Assembly (NCBI RefSeq): GCF_021278025.1 | Contig: NZ_JAIBHJ010000011.1 | Coordinates: forward strand, 1-64,000 | DNA length: 64,000 nt | From: Motilimonas sp. E26 | GTDB lineage: Bacteria > Pseudomonadota > Gammaproteobacteria > Enterobacterales > CBDFNC01 | Reading direction: 5' to 3' | Shown here: piece by piece, positions 34,734 through 45,547 of the stretch | Layout of the letters: each line of letters opens with the position of its first letter | How positions within the stretch are numbered: the stretch's first letter is position 1 | Notes under the pieces: generated by a model | Told to the model about the DNA's origin: nothing | What the model saw: only the letters and a program-made list of their open reading frames with translations | Database searches by the model: none | Made by a program: the position numbers and the translations under genes

Positions 34734-35645
34734 TTACGCCTTCTTATCTTCACCGCCAAGGGCTTCTACTAGCGCGGGAATAAAGGCTTCTAATTCACCA
34801 GTCATTAACGCAAAGTCAGCGTCAAAGCGGGCGGCAAAGTCATCGCCGTCAACGTCTTCGTTTTCTTCACGTAATACGTCTGAGAATTTAACGCGTTTCA
34901 CGCCCATGTCTTCACCTAGGATGAACGACACGTTTTCTTGCCAGTTTAGGGCAAGCTTGGTCACTAGCTTGTCGGCGTCTAAGTGGGCTTTGATTTCTTC
35001 GGCGGTTAAATCTTGCTGCTTACAGCGAATAATGCCGCCGTGCTCTAGGGCGCTGCGCAGCTCGGCTTCGTCTTCAATGTTAAAGCCTGCTGGAATGTTG
35101 CCATCGTTAAGCCAGTCGGTCATGGTGAGCTCTGGTGGCGTGGTTAGGCTTAGCGGCACCACTGGCAAGCTGCCTAAACATTTACGCAGTAGGGCAATTA
35201 ATTCTTCGGCTTTTTTTGCGCTGGATGCGTCAACCACAAGTAAGTCTGATTTTGGGCTGATCCAAGCAAAGGTTTGGCTGGTGCGGCTAAAAGCGCGTGG
35301 CAGCAGCTCCATGATGATGTCTTCTTTGAGCGCGTCTTTTTCTTTTTTCTTTAACGCGCGGCCTTGGGTTTCTTCAAGGGCAAGGGCTCGCTCTTCGACC
35401 ATATCTTTGATCACTGGGCCCGGTAGCATTTTTTCTTCTTTCTTAACACAAAGCAGAATGTTGCCGTCAGCGCCGTGAGTCAGGGTTTGACCAAACTTGC
35501 CTAAGGGTTTTACCCAGCCAAATTTCGATACGTCTTGCGAGCCACAAGGGGCAAATTCAAAATCCGTTAAGGTGTTTTCCAAGGCTTCAATGGTGTGTTC
35601 AAAAGGGCGGGTAAAACGATAAATTTGCAGGTTTTTAAACCACAT
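34734..35645 (-). CDS. rdgC: recombination-associated protein
   Basis: The 303-residue product matches RdgC in length and in MWFKNLQIYRFT, FGWVKPLG, LLPRAFSRTSQTFAWI, and EDMGVKRVKFSDV. RdgC forms a dimeric ring on DNA and limits RecA filament action. No membrane or signal segment is present. It is divergent from sbcDC, another recombination pair, with 190 bases between them. Confidence 0.95.
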   Translation of the reverse strand: MWFKNLQIYRFTRPFEHTIEALENTLTDFEFAPCGSQDVSKFGWVKPLGKFGQTLTHGADGNILLCVKKEEKMLPGPVIKDMVEERALALEETQGRALKKKEKDALKEDIIMELLPRAFSRTSQTFAWISPKSDLLVVDASSAKKAEELIALLRKCLGSLPVVPLSLTTPPELTMTDWLNDGNIPAGFNIEDEAELRSALEHGGIIRCKQQDLTAEEIKAHLDADKLVTKLALNWQENVSFILGEDMGVKRVKFSDVLREENEDVDGDDFAARFDADFALMTGELEAFIPALVEALGGEDKKA

Positions 35646-35835
35646 AGTATTGATCCACTTATATAAAATATCTGCACCTTACGCATGACTAAGCGTATTG
35701 ATAGCGTCAGAAGGGTTGGAAAAGGTCACTTAGGTATGCATGATAAACTATTTTTAGCTTATTATGATCCCTGCTTTGGGCTTTTTTGTTTTCGGCGAGC
35801 CACTCCTCATTTTTTACTAGGCATTTATTATTTCA

Positions 35836-36993
35836 ATGAAATTTATTCACACTTCTGATTGGCATCTTGGCCGTCAACTGCATAACCAATCTTTACTTGA
35901 CGATCAACGCCATGTATTAAATCAAATTATTGAGTTAGCCCAGCAGCATCACGTGGACGCGGTAGTGGTGGCGGGTGACATTTATGATCGCTCGGTGCCG
36001 CCGGCGCAAGCGGTGAGTTTGCTCAATGAAGTGTTAACAACCTTGGTAAAAGAGTTAGCTATTCCTGTGGTGATGATCGCGGGCAATCACGATGGCGCTG
36101 AGCGGTTAGGTTTTGCCAGTGCGCAAATGATAGCCAGTGGTTTGCATATTACCGGCCCATTGAATGAGCAAATAACGCCGGTAGTGATTAAAGGGCGTTC
36201 AGGTGTTAGCGCGGCTTTTTATTCACTGCCTTACGTTGAGCCAGCCACGGTGCGCAGTGTGTTTGATACCGCTGCAACTAGCCATCAAGAAGCGATGCAA
36301 GTGTTACTTGAGCTAGTGCAGCAACAGATTGATGCCAGTAACAATAAAGTCAAAAATGTGGTGGTTAGCCATTGCTTTTTAGATGGCGGCGAAGAGAGTG
36401 AGTCAGAGCGCCCCTTAAGCATTGGCGGCGCCGATAAAATTGCGCCCAATTTATTTAGTGAGTTTGATTATGTTGCATTAGGTCACTTACATGGCCCGCA
36501 ATACAAGGGCCAGCCTCATGTGCGTTATAGCGGCTCAATCTTGAAATATTCTTTTAGTGAGCAGCACCAAAACAAATCCGTCACATTAGTAGAGCTGGTT
36601 GATAATGCGCCTGCGCAGATTGAGCTGTTGCCGTTAACGCCGCTGCGTGATGTGCGTATTATTGAAGGGTTTTTGGCGGACATTATTGCCAGTAGTGAGC
36701 AAGATACTGCCCTTGATGATTACATTATGGTGCGCTTGCTGGATAAAACCGCGATCTTGGATGTGATAGGTAAAATTCGCCAAGTGTATCCCAATGTATT
36801 GCATATTGAACGCACCGGTTTGATGGCGGAGTCGGCGCAATTAGAGCGGCGCACTGATCACATCAAAAAAGGCGAAATGGCGATGTTCAGTGACTTTTTC
36901 TCGCAGGTGCAAGGAGAGGCGCTCAGTGAGCAGCAACAGGCTTGTATTAACGCCACCTTAGATGAGCTTCACCAGCAGGAGCAAAGCCAATGA
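35836..36993 (+). CDS. sbcD: exonuclease subunit SbcD
   Basis: The metallophosphoesterase motifs are in order: TSDWHLGRQL, GDIYDR, GNHDG, a later SHC, and GHLHGPQ. At 385 residues it is a normal SbcD (Mre11). With SbcC it cuts hairpins and DNA ends with manganese. The ATG of sbcC overlaps its stop (ATGA at 36990), so both subunits are coupled. Confidence 0.95.
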   Translation: MKFIHTSDWHLGRQLHNQSLLDDQRHVLNQIIELAQQHHVDAVVVAGDIYDRSVPPAQAVSLLNEVLTTLVKELAIPVVMIAGNHDGAERLGFASAQMIASGLHITGPLNEQITPVVIKGRSGVSAAFYSLPYVEPATVRSVFDTAATSHQEAMQVLLELVQQQIDASNNKVKNVVVSHCFLDGGEESESERPLSIGGADKIAPNLFSEFDYVALGHLHGPQYKGQPHVRYSGSILKYSFSEQHQNKSVTLVELVDNAPAQIELLPLTPLRDVRIIEGFLADIIASSEQDTALDDYIMVRLLDKTAILDVIGKIRQVYPNVLHIERTGLMAESAQLERRTDHIKKGEMAMFSDFFSQVQGEALSEQQQACINATLDELHQQEQSQ

Positions 36994-39900
36994 GACCGAT
37001 TCATTTAACCATGACGGCGTTTGGCCCGTTTGCTGATACTCAAACCATCGACTTTGCCAAGCTCGGGCAAAACCCGCTGTTTTTACTTAATGGCCCCACT
37101 GGCGCCGGTAAAACGTCTATTTTAGATGCCATCTGTTTCGCCTTGTATGGCAAAAGCACCGGCGATGAGCGCGAAGCGGCGCAGATGCGCTGTGATTATG
37201 CCACGCCAACGACACTGACCGAAGTGACCTTTGAATTTGAACTAGGCTCGCAGCGCTATCGTATTCGCCGTGTACCGGAGCAGGCAAGGCCGAAAAAAAG
37301 CGGTGAGGGCACCACAGACCAAAAACCAGAGGCGCAGTTATATCGCTTAGATGGCGAGCAAGAAGTGTTATTGGTGCCGAGTAAAGTTAGCGAAGCCAAT
37401 GCTTTAATTGAGCAGTTAACTGGGCTGGATGCGGATCAGTTTCGTCAAGTGATGGTGTTGCCGCAAGGCAAGTTTCGCCAGCTGTTAATGGCGGATTCAA
37501 AAGAGCGGGAAAAGATCTTTAGTCAGCTGTTTCAAACTCAAATATATCGCAAAATTGAAGACAAGCTAAAAGCCCAAGCCGCCGCGCTACGTAAAGAAAA
37601 CGAAGCCTTGACCAATCAACGCGCCGGTATGATCAATGCCTTAGAGCTTGAAGAAGGGGTTTCGTTAGAAGATGAGCAAACTAAGCTTGCGCCGAAGCTG
37701 GCGGATGCCTTAACGCAAAAAAATGCTCACACACAAGCATACGAGCAAACTAACAATGCTCTTGTTAGTGCCAAAAGTATTGCCGCGGACTTTACTGCTT
37801 TAGCCCAATTAAAAGCCGAGCAGCTTAAGCTAGATGAGCAAAGCGGCGTGATAACGCAAACTCAGCAACGGTGTGAGCGTGGCCAGCAAGCTCAGCAGAT
37901 TGAACCTAGTTACCAATTCTATTTGGCGCGCGAACAAGAGGCGCAGTTAAGCCAAAAAGCGTTGCAGCAAAGTGAAGAGCAATTAAAGCAAGGGCAGCGG
38001 GTAGCCAGCGAAAAAGCGGCTGAATTTGCTCAATTAGCGCAGTTAAACGAGCAGGCTAAAGCTGAGCAAGCTGAGTTACAAAAGCTTAATGGCTTAACTG
38101 TGCCTTTTAACGCCCTTGCTGAACTTGCTCGTGAAATAAAACAAGCCAAAACCGCGCACTTGAACGGCCAGCAACAGCTGCAAACATTTGAGCAGAAGTT
38201 GGCGCAATGTTTACAACAAAAGCAAAGTGATGACGCCGAGCTGGCAAAGCAGCAACAACTGGCAGAGCCATTGTTTAATTTGCAGCAGCAATTTAATGCT
38301 TTACAAGCTCACGAAAAGACCCACCAACAGTGGCTTAAAGCCAGTGCTGAACTAGCCTCGCTAGGCGAAAAGCTGCAACAGTCTTTGGTTAATGGCAAGG
38401 AGTTAAACCTTGCTGAACAACAGGCGCGTGAGCAGCTTAATCAGGCGCAATTACGCTGGCATCAAGGTCAAGCGGCCATTTTGGCGCAAACTCTGCAGCA
38501 AGGCTTGCCATGTCCGGTTTGTGGTAGTGGTTCGCATCCTGCGCCTGCCCAGCCACAACATGACCTACCCACAGAAGCGGTATTAGAGCAGTTAACACAG
38601 CAGGCGAATAAGGCGCAGCAGGACTTGGCCAGCGCACGCCAAGAATACAAAAGCTTAAATGTGCAGTTAACGGAAAAGCAGCAATTTGTTGCTGAGCTGG
38701 CGTTAAGTTTGGGGGAATATGTTCAATACAGTGCACAGCAGTTAGCCCAGCATCTGCATGGGTTAAAGGGGCAAGTTGAACAGGCGCAATTGGCGCAAAA
38801 TCAGGTGAAAACCATTGCGGCGCGCTTAAAGCAACAGCAGCAACAAGAGGAGCCACTGCGCCAACAAGTCGACGCTGAGTCGAAAAGAGTGAACCAATTA
38901 CAAAGTCAGCTGGCGCAATTGCAAGGTAAAGAGGCTAGCCTGCGTGAGCAAATTCCCACTGACTATCGCTCTCTAACGCAGCTTGAGCTGGCCATTACCG
39001 CAGCGGCAAAAGTGCTGACTGAACTTGAGCTTAACATTCAAACCATACGAGACCAGCACCAAATTGCGCAAACCGCACTGGCGCAACTGCAGGCGGCGAA
39101 CACCGCTGCGATAGCACAAAATGAAACCAGTAAAGCGCGCCAAGAGCATGCGTTAACTGAGTTTAATCATCAGCTAGCAGCGGCAAATTTTGCCGATCTG
39201 GCTGCTTACAAACAAGCTTGTTTAACCAAAGCGGAAATCAGCGCCCTGACTGAAGAAATCAATGCTTATCAGCAAGCTTGCCAGAAAAATCAGGCCAACA
39301 CCGCTCAGCTGACTCACAAATTAGCCGATGTTAGCGAGCCTGATATGGCGCAATTAACGCAGCAAGCTGAGATGCTATTGGCGCAAAAAACACAAGCCGA
39401 AGCGACTTGGCAAGGGCTGCATCACCGCGCAGAGCAGCTGCAAAAAGCCGCGCTGCAATTAGCTGAGCTGGGCAAAAAGATAACGCAGGTTGAACAAGAA
39501 TACGAAGTTGTCGGCACGCTGGCTAATGTCGCCAATGGTCAAACAGGAAATAAGATTAGCTTACAGCGATTTGTGCTGAGTGTACTACTTGATGATGTGT
39601 TGCTAGATGCCAGTGCCAGACTACAGTTAATGAGTAAAGGTCGGTATCGCTTATTGCGCAAAGAAGAAAGAGCCAAAGGCAATAAAGCGTCAGGGCTAGA
39701 GCTAGAAGTAGAAGATGCATACACAGGTAAAGTGCGCTCGGTGGCAACGTTAAGTGGCGGCGAAAGTTTTATGGCGGCGCTGGCGATGGCGTTGGGACTT
39801 TCTGAAGTGGTGCAAGCCTACGCTGGTGGTATTAAGTTAGACACGCTTTTTATCGATGAAGGCTTTGGCAGCTTAGACCAAGAATCCCTTGATTTAGCCG

Positions 39901-40043
39901 TAAGAACCTTAATGGATTTGCAAAGTAGTGGCCGTATGGTGGGAGTAATTTCTCATGTTTCTGAGATGAAAGAGCAACTTAGTACACGAGTGGATGTTAG
40001 TAAAACATCAATGGGAAGCACTTTAACCCTTGTTTTACCTTAA
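36990..40043 (+). CDS. sbcC: exonuclease subunit SbcC
   Basis: The 1017-residue Rad50-like ATPase has Walker A in NGPTGAGKTS (near 37), long coiled-coil arms rich in Gln and Ala, a zinc hook CPVCGS at about residue 507, and at the C-terminus the signature LSGGES and Walker B LFIDEGFGSLD. It forms the SbcCD nuclease complex that processes DNA hairpins and breaks. Glutamine use is very high in the coiled coils. Confidence 0.96.
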   Translation: MRPIHLTMTAFGPFADTQTIDFAKLGQNPLFLLNGPTGAGKTSILDAICFALYGKSTGDEREAAQMRCDYATPTTLTEVTFEFELGSQRYRIRRVPEQARPKKSGEGTTDQKPEAQLYRLDGEQEVLLVPSKVSEANALIEQLTGLDADQFRQVMVLPQGKFRQLLMADSKEREKIFSQLFQTQIYRKIEDKLKAQAAALRKENEALTNQRAGMINALELEEGVSLEDEQTKLAPKLADALTQKNAHTQAYEQTNNALVSAKSIAADFTALAQLKAEQLKLDEQSGVITQTQQRCERGQQAQQIEPSYQFYLAREQEAQLSQKALQQSEEQLKQGQRVASEKAAEFAQLAQLNEQAKAEQAELQKLNGLTVPFNALAELAREIKQAKTAHLNGQQQLQTFEQKLAQCLQQKQSDDAELAKQQQLAEPLFNLQQQFNALQAHEKTHQQWLKASAELASLGEKLQQSLVNGKELNLAEQQAREQLNQAQLRWHQGQAAILAQTLQQGLPCPVCGSGSHPAPAQPQHDLPTEAVLEQLTQQANKAQQDLASARQEYKSLNVQLTEKQQFVAELALSLGEYVQYSAQQLAQHLHGLKGQVEQAQLAQNQVKTIAARLKQQQQQEEPLRQQVDAESKRVNQLQSQLAQLQGKEASLREQIPTDYRSLTQLELAITAAAKVLTELELNIQTIRDQHQIAQTALAQLQAANTAAIAQNETSKARQEHALTEFNHQLAAANFADLAAYKQACLTKAEISALTEEINAYQQACQKNQANTAQLTHKLADVSEPDMAQLTQQAEMLLAQKTQAEATWQGLHHRAEQLQKAALQLAELGKKITQVEQEYEVVGTLANVANGQTGNKISLQRFVLSVLLDDVLLDASARLQLMSKGRYRLLRKEERAKGNKASGLELEVEDAYTGKVRSVATLSGGESFMAALAMALGLSEVVQAYAGGIKLDTLFIDEGFGSLDQESLDLAVRTLMDLQSSGRMVGVISHVSEMKEQLSTRVDVSKTSMGSTLTLVLP

Positions 40044-40184
40044 TGATGTATCGTAATATTCGAGCTTAAATATCGATATTACCGAATTAGCTTGGTTTTT
40101 ATGCTGGATGGAAGAGATCGCTAATGTGCAGATTTTTTTCATCTTAACGTCACAAAAATATCACTATTGCTCGAGTCAAGGCTT

Positions 40185-40206
40185 GTTTGTCATATAAGTG
40201 TCATAC
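40185..40206 (+). promoter_or_regulatory. Pho box upstream of phoB
   Basis: TTGTCATATAAGTGTCAT holds two GTCAT repeats exactly 11 bases apart (40189 and 40200), close to the PhoB site CTGTCATAWAWCTGTCAY. It lies about 50 bases before phoB and implies autoregulation. Confidence 0.8.
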
Positions 40207-40252
40207 AAACAGCTAATAATGCACTCAATCGTAATAAACATAGAGTTACAAG

Positions 40253-40942
40253 ATGTCTAGAAGAATACTTGTAGTAGAGGATGAAGCACCTATTCGTGAA
40301 ATGCTTTGTTTTGTGCTAGAGCAAAAAGGTTATGAGGCAATTGAAGCGTCTGATTTCGAGATGGCATTAGAGAAATTAGTTGAACCGTTTCCTGACTTAA
40401 TTTTATTAGACTGGATGTTGCCTGGTGGTACCGGGATCCAACTGATAAAACAGCTAAAGCAAGACGACATTACGCGTCAAATTCCGGTAGTGATGCTGAC
40501 AGCGCGTGGTGAAGAGGAAGATAAGATCCGTGGCCTCGAAGTGGGCGCCGATGATTACATCACTAAACCCTTTTCACCTAAAGAGCTGATGGCGAGACTT
40601 AAAGCGGTAATGCGCCGCGTTTCACCAACCTCTTTAGATGATGTTATTGAAGTTCAAGGCTTGAAGTTAGATCCAGTTTCTCATCGCGTCAGTGCTAATG
40701 AAAACCCATTAGAAATGGGGCCAACAGAGTTTAAGTTGCTGCACTTTTTTATGACACATCCCGAGCGTGTATATAGCCGTGAGCAGTTGCTTAATAATGT
40801 GTGGGGTACCAACGTTTATGTGGAAGACCGCACTGTTGATGTTCATATTCGCCGTTTACGTAAAGCAGTAGCAGATGAAGGCCATGACCGTTTAATTCAA
40901 ACGGTACGCGGTGCGGGTTATCGCTTTTCAACACGGATGTAG
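40253..40942 (+). CDS. phoB: phosphate response regulator
   Basis: The 229-residue OmpR-type regulator has its phosphoacceptor at Asp53 in LLDWMLPGG, a PFSPKEL segment, and a C-terminal winged helix ending [12 protein letters not shown]. The combination of [16 protein letters not shown] and LLDWMLPG is typical of PhoB. It activates phosphate-starvation genes. A Pho box precedes it, and phoR follows 70 bases on. Confidence 0.95.
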   Translation: MSRRILVVEDEAPIREMLCFVLEQKGYEAIEASDFEMALEKLVEPFPDLILLDWMLPGGTGIQLIKQLKQDDITRQIPVVMLTARGEEEDKIRGLEVGADDYITKPFSPKELMARLKAVMRRVSPTSLDDVIEVQGLKLDPVSHRVSANENPLEMGPTEFKLLHFFMTHPERVYSREQLLNNVWGTNVYVEDRTVDVHIRRLRKAVADEGHDRLIQTVRGAGYRFSTRM

Positions 40943-41012
40943 TGGCTTCCTAAACGGATGTTGCCAGACTATATTGACTGGATAGGCTAAAAAAAGGAAA
41001 ACGGTACGCTCT

Positions 41013-42326
41013 ATGTTGCAACCTTTCTCTTGGATGGTACTTTTTGTTCGTGTGCTGTTTTTCTATATTCCCTTTATTATTCTTGGTTTGATCATTGATG
41101 AGCTGACTTTATGTCTTTTAATTGCCACTGTTGCCCACCTTGCCTGGCATTATAACAACCAGAAAAAGTTGGCTGACTGGCTTTGGCATGATCGCAGTTT
41201 GATCCCGCCCAATGGCCGAGGTAGCTGGGAAATTGTATTTAACGGTATCTATAAGTTGCAACAGCGACACCGCGTTCGTCGTCGAGAATTAGCCAGTGTT
41301 ATTCGCCGTTTTCGAGAAGGGGCTGAGGCCTTGCCTGATGCGGCAGTGGTGTTTAAAACCGATGGCAGCATTATTTGGTGTAATCGCCTAGCAGAAGGGA
41401 TTTTAGGCTTTCGTTGGCCGGAAGACGCGGGGCAGCATATTGGTAATCTGATCCGTACGCCTCATTTTGTCGACTATTTAAAAGCGCGAGACTTTGATAC
41501 GCCCCTCGAAGTGGTTTCTCCGGTTCAATCCGACAAATTATTGGAATTTCGCATCATGCCTTATACCTCGGGGCAAAATATGTTGGTGGCACGCGATGTG
41601 ACTCATGTGCGCCAATTAGAAGCGATGCGCCGAAATTTTGTGTCCAGTGTGTCTCATGAATTAAGAACGCCTTTAACCGTTCTAAAAGGTTACTTGGAAA
41701 TGATTGAAGATGCCCCTGAAACGAGTTCAGGTATGTGGGGTAAAGCGCACCATGTAATGGCAGAGCAAACGGCGCGCATGGACTCGCTGGTTGAACAGTT
41801 ACTCACTTTGTCTCGTATTGAAGCCACACCTGATGTCGATCTTGAACAGATGGTTGATATACCGTCTATGTTGAGTTTGGTTGAAAAAGAGGCGCAAGCC
41901 TTAAGTGGTGATAAAAAGCATCAACTGGTGTTTGAAGTAAACCCTGACTTAAAAGTGCACGGCGATGCTGAGCAGTTACGAAGTGCCATTTCTAACTTGG
42001 TTTATAACGCGGTTTATTATACGCCTGCTAACCGCGAAATTAAGGTTCAATGGTTAAAACAAGACCAAGGTGCGCATTTTGCCGTAACCGATAAAGGCAA
42101 TGGTATTGCGCCAGAACATATATCTCGTTTAACCGAACGTTTCTACCGAGTTGATAAAGCAAGGTCTCGAGAGACGGGCGGTTCGGGCTTAGGCTTGTCC
42201 ATTGTAAAACATGCGTTAAGCCATCATAACAGTGCCCTAGAAATTGAAAGTGAAGTAGGCGTTGGTAGTCGATTTAGTTTCACTATCCCATCACAGTTTG
42301 TATATTCCTCTTCTACATCCCATTAA
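41013..42326 (+). CDS. phoR: phosphate regulon sensor kinase
   Basis: The 437-residue protein begins with two membrane helices, then the basic linker WHYNNQKK, a PAS domain (about 95-200), His215 in SSVSHELRTPLTVL, and the ATPase motifs NLVYNAVYYTP, DKGNGI and SGLGLSIVKHAL. Size and order match PhoR. It phosphorylates PhoB at low phosphate, normally under control of the Pst transporter and PhoU; neither pstCAB nor phoU is in the window. Confidence 0.95.
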   Translation: MLQPFSWMVLFVRVLFFYIPFIILGLIIDELTLCLLIATVAHLAWHYNNQKKLADWLWHDRSLIPPNGRGSWEIVFNGIYKLQQRHRVRRRELASVIRRFREGAEALPDAAVVFKTDGSIIWCNRLAEGILGFRWPEDAGQHIGNLIRTPHFVDYLKARDFDTPLEVVSPVQSDKLLEFRIMPYTSGQNMLVARDVTHVRQLEAMRRNFVSSVSHELRTPLTVLKGYLEMIEDAPETSSGMWGKAHHVMAEQTARMDSLVEQLLTLSRIEATPDVDLEQMVDIPSMLSLVEKEAQALSGDKKHQLVFEVNPDLKVHGDAEQLRSAISNLVYNAVYYTPANREIKVQWLKQDQGAHFAVTDKGNGIAPEHISRLTERFYRVDKARSRETGGSGLGLSIVKHALSHHNSALEIESEVGVGSRFSFTIPSQFVYSSSTSH

Positions 42327-42600
42327 CAAGTGCGTTAGCGCATAAATAATTTCGTTTTGTGGTGTAAAATTATACATATATTTTATAACTTCCCCCCCTC
42401 GTTCGATAAATTCAACATAAATATGATCTAAGTCCGTAGAAGCATCAAACATACATCAGGAATATAACTTTAGGGATATATTTTGAATCCTAGCGTAGCG
42501 TGTTGTGGTTTTAGCTTCACTTTTGCTATATTGCTGCCGTTGTGTCTAGATGAGAACTGTTCTCACTATTGACTGTTTGCATAATACATTAGGTAACATA

Positions 42601-44232
42601 ATGGACTATATCAAAAACCTATCGGTTAAAAGTAAGATCTCTTTTTTGGTGACGTTTGCCTCTTTGTCCATTCTGTTGATGGCTTGGTTTGGCGCGTTAG
42701 AGCTAAAAGACAGCATGTTAGCGGAGCGAAAACAGCAGCTAAAACATCAAGTTGAAGCATCGATGGGGGTGTTTTCTCATTATCAAGGGCAAGTCGCTCG
42801 TGGCGAAATGGAATTAGCAACAGCGCAGCAACTCGCTTTTAAACAGCTTTCCGAAATGGCCTATGGCTCTGATGGTTACTTCTTCGCTTTTAACGATGAC
42901 TTTGTCTTAAAGGCCAGTTTAAAAGGCTCGACTAAAATAGGCAGTAACGTTGGTTCAACCAAAGACAGCTATGGCGTTTATCTTTATCGTGAGATATTGA
43001 ATTCAGTGCGCTCCGGAGGCGGCTCTGGTTATCTTGAATACCATTTTCCCAAGAAAGCTGGGGGTAACCCTGACGCCAAATTGTCTTATGCCGCTGAATT
43101 TGCTCCGTGGGAGATCATTGTTGGTACAGGTGTTTATTTAGATGATATAGAAAAGCTATACATTGAACGGTTGTGGAGTAAAGGTGGGATCTTTGTTGCC
43201 ATTTTGTTTGCTTTAATTGCGACCTCTTGGTTAATCATTGGTTCAATTGTTAAGCCGCTTCGACTGATCGTAAATGCCATGAGCTTAGTTGCCAAAGGCG
43301 ATGTGACAGTAAGAATTAATGTTGATAGTCAAGATGAAATGGGTTTTTTAAGTCGTGAAATCAACACGATGCTGGACTCTTTTCAGGGGCTGTTGAAGTC
43401 AGTTCAATCTAGTTTAAATACCTTGAATTTATCGGCTGATGAATTAGCTGTGATTGCTAATCAAACCAATACTGGTGTGCAAAAACAGATGATAGATGTG
43501 GATACCGTGGTCAGTGCGGTTGAGCAGATGACATTGGCCGTTAAAGAAGTTGAAGCCAGTACTTCCCAAGCATCTGAAGCCACTAGCGAAACCAATAGCG
43601 TAGTGCGTGAAGCAAGTTTACTCATTAATAAAACACTTGATTCAATCAATCAAGTTTCAAATCAAGTTGAGCACGCAGTAACGGTAGTTAATGAACTCGA
43701 AGCGGGCTCGAGTGAAATAGGTGAAGTACTGAATGTTATTTCGGGAATTTCTGAGCAAACCAATTTATTAGCCCTTAATGCTGCGATTGAGGCTGCGCGA
43801 GCTGGTGAAGCTGGCAGAGGTTTTGCGGTGGTCGCTGACGAAGTTAGAAGTTTGGCTCACAGCACGAAAAACTCCACAATTGAAATTCAAAAAATGATTG
43901 AGAAACTCCAATCGTTAGCGAAAAGTGCTGCGCAAGCAATGGAGCAAGGCCGTGATACTGCCCGCCAGAGTGTTATTGCTGCTGGAAAAACAGGTGATAA
44001 CTTAAATGTGGTGGTGAAACAAGTAGAGCGTGTGAATGATATGAATCACCAGATTGCATCAGCAACCACAGAGCAAGCCGCGGTTGCTGAAGAAGTTGCT
44101 CGCTCTATGGTCAATATTAGTGTGATTTCTACGCAGACAGGTGAAGGAAGCCAAGAAACGTTAGCTAACAGTAGTAAAGTGAAAGCTTTGTCTGACGATG
44201 TGACTAAGCAAATATCTGCATTTAAAGTTTAA
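42601..44232 (+). CDS. methyl-accepting chemotaxis protein
   Basis: ATG 42601 (AGGTAA upstream) starts a 543-residue receptor: a membrane helix, a periplasmic single Cache domain ([30 protein letters not shown]), a second helix near 205, HAMP, and the signalling hairpin with [20 protein letters not shown] and [15 protein letters not shown]. The Cache type suggests organic acid or amine ligands, but the ligand is unknown. It lies between phoR and pstS, so a link to phosphate taxis is possible but unproven. The C-terminus lacks a CheR-docking pentapeptide. Confidence 0.92.
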   Translation: MDYIKNLSVKSKISFLVTFASLSILLMAWFGALELKDSMLAERKQQLKHQVEASMGVFSHYQGQVARGEMELATAQQLAFKQLSEMAYGSDGYFFAFNDDFVLKASLKGSTKIGSNVGSTKDSYGVYLYREILNSVRSGGGSGYLEYHFPKKAGGNPDAKLSYAAEFAPWEIIVGTGVYLDDIEKLYIERLWSKGGIFVAILFALIATSWLIIGSIVKPLRLIVNAMSLVAKGDVTVRINVDSQDEMGFLSREINTMLDSFQGLLKSVQSSLNTLNLSADELAVIANQTNTGVQKQMIDVDTVVSAVEQMTLAVKEVEASTSQASEATSETNSVVREASLLINKTLDSINQVSNQVEHAVTVVNELEAGSSEIGEVLNVISGISEQTNLLALNAAIEAARAGEAGRGFAVVADEVRSLAHSTKNSTIEIQKMIEKLQSLAKSAAQAMEQGRDTARQSVIAAGKTGDNLNVVVKQVERVNDMNHQIASATTEQAAVAEEVARSMVNISVISTQTGEGSQETLANSSKVKALSDDVTKQISAFKV

Positions 44233-44258
44233 CTATCTGATTTTAAATTCTATATCAA

Positions 44259-44286
44259 TAAAGCGCCGCGAGTTCGGCGCTTTTTC
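44259..44286 (+). terminator. terminator of the chemoreceptor gene
   Basis: AAGCGCCG and CGGCGCTT pair around CGAGTT, followed by TTTTT. Confidence 0.85.
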
Positions 44287-44307
44287 ATTTATGAAGGAAA
44301 AGTTACC

Positions 44308-44350
44308 TTGGTCATCAAACTGTCATCTTAGGTACTTATATTTGTCATCA
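44308..44350 (+). promoter_or_regulatory. Pho box array upstream of pstS
   Basis: GTCAT occurs at 44311, 44322 and 44344, all in 11-base register, with a degenerate unit at 44333. TGGTCATCAAACTGTCAT is the better pair. This is the arrangement bound by PhoB dimers ahead of pstS. Confidence 0.8.
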
Positions 44351-44405
44351 TCGCTAGCCATACTGGCGCCGAATCGAAAAAATACATTCACTTGGAGTAA
44401 AGATA

Positions 44406-45383
44406 ATGAAAGTAAAAAACCTGGTAACAGCGATTGGTTTCAGTGTCGCTACCGTTTTCGCTGGATCAGCTGTTGCTGGCAATGTTGATGCAAATCTTCC
44501 TACTTACACCAAAGTAAGTGGTATTTCTGGTAACCTTTCGTCTGTTGGTTCTGACACACTAGCTAACATGATGACATTTTGGGCCGAAGAGTTTAAACGT
44601 CAATACCCTAACGTAAACATCCAAATTCAAGCCGCTGGTTCATCTACTGCTCCACCAGCACTTACTGAAGGTACTTCTCAGTTCGGTCCTATGAGCCGTG
44701 CAATGAAGGCTAAAGAAATTGAAGCATTTGAAAAGCGTTACGGTTACAAGCCAACACAAGTTCGTGTTGCTATCGATGCATTGGCTGTATTTGTAAACAA
44801 AGATAACCCAATTGAAGGCCTATCAATTAAACAAGTTGATACAATCTTCTCAAGCACACTTAAGTGTGGTGGCGACAAGCAAGCTGAGCGTTGGGGTGAC
44901 CTAGGCCTAGACGGCTCTTGGAAAGACAAAGACATTCAATTATTCGGTCGTAACTCAGTATCTGGTACTTACGGTTACTTCAAAGATAAAAGCTTATGTA
45001 AAGGTGACTTCAAGAGCAGCGTGAACGAGCAACCTGGTTCAGCTTCTGTTGTTCAATCTGTGTCTTCTTCACTAAACGCTATCGGTTACTCTGGTATCGG
45101 TTACAAAACATCTGGCGTACGCGCTGTTGCACTGTCTAAGAAAGGCGGTGAATTTGTAGAAGCAACAATGGATAACGCAGTAACAGGTGCTTACCCACTG
45201 TCTCGTTTCCTATACGTTTACGTAAACAAGCACCCGAACAAACCTCTTGCACCACTAGAGCGTGAGTTCCTAAAAATGGTTCTTTCTACTCAAGGTCAAG
45301 AAATCGTTGCTAAAGATGGTTACATTCCACTACCATCTTCTGTTGTAATGAAAGACCTTAAAGAGCTAGGTATTGAGCTTTAA
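44406..45383 (+). CDS. pstS: phosphate ABC transporter substrate-binding protein
   Basis: A signal peptide ends in AVAGN. The mature protein has the PstS-type phosphate site: [31 protein letters not shown] and [10 protein letters not shown]. The 325-residue length is normal. It delivers phosphate to PstCAB. No permease gene follows; a strong terminator does. Its codon choice differs from neighbours, with few rare codons, consistent with strong expression. Confidence 0.92.
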   Translation: MKVKNLVTAIGFSVATVFAGSAVAGNVDANLPTYTKVSGISGNLSSVGSDTLANMMTFWAEEFKRQYPNVNIQIQAAGSSTAPPALTEGTSQFGPMSRAMKAKEIEAFEKRYGYKPTQVRVAIDALAVFVNKDNPIEGLSIKQVDTIFSSTLKCGGDKQAERWGDLGLDGSWKDKDIQLFGRNSVSGTYGYFKDKSLCKGDFKSSVNEQPGSASVVQSVSSSLNAIGYSGIGYKTSGVRAVALSKKGGEFVEATMDNAVTGAYPLSRFLYVYVNKHPNKPLAPLEREFLKMVLSTQGQEIVAKDGYIPLPSSVVMKDLKELGIEL

Positions 45384-45408
45384 TTAGTACGCTCTTTAAC
45401 GTTTGATT

Positions 45409-45436
45409 TGAGCCCTGCATTGCAGGGCTTTTTTGT
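45409..45436 (+). terminator. pstS terminator
   Basis: AGCCCTGCA and TGCAGGGCT pair at 45411-45429, followed by TTTTTTG. Confidence 0.9.
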
Positions 45437-45495
45437 ATCTGATGCTTAATAATTGTATTTGGCGAGGATAGCTTAAACCGAAATCTAGGCAACAA

Positions 45496-45525
45496 AAAAA
45501 GCCCGCAGTATTTGCGGGCTTTATT
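45496..45525 (-). terminator. arcA terminator
   Basis: AAAGCCCGCA and TGCGGGCTTT pair at 45498-45522, just after the arcA stop on the minus strand, where the run of A gives a U tract. Confidence 0.85.
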
Positions 45526-45547
45526 GTCTTCGGCTTACTTGAAAGAT

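Noticed and set aside
34711..35478. 255-codon plus-strand frame, Ser-rich
   Set aside because: Antisense to rdgC, which is a clear family member; the Ser and Ala richness is a shadow of its codon use.
44291..44488. 65-codon frame upstream of pstS
   Set aside because: It overlaps the Pho boxes and the pstS start in another frame.
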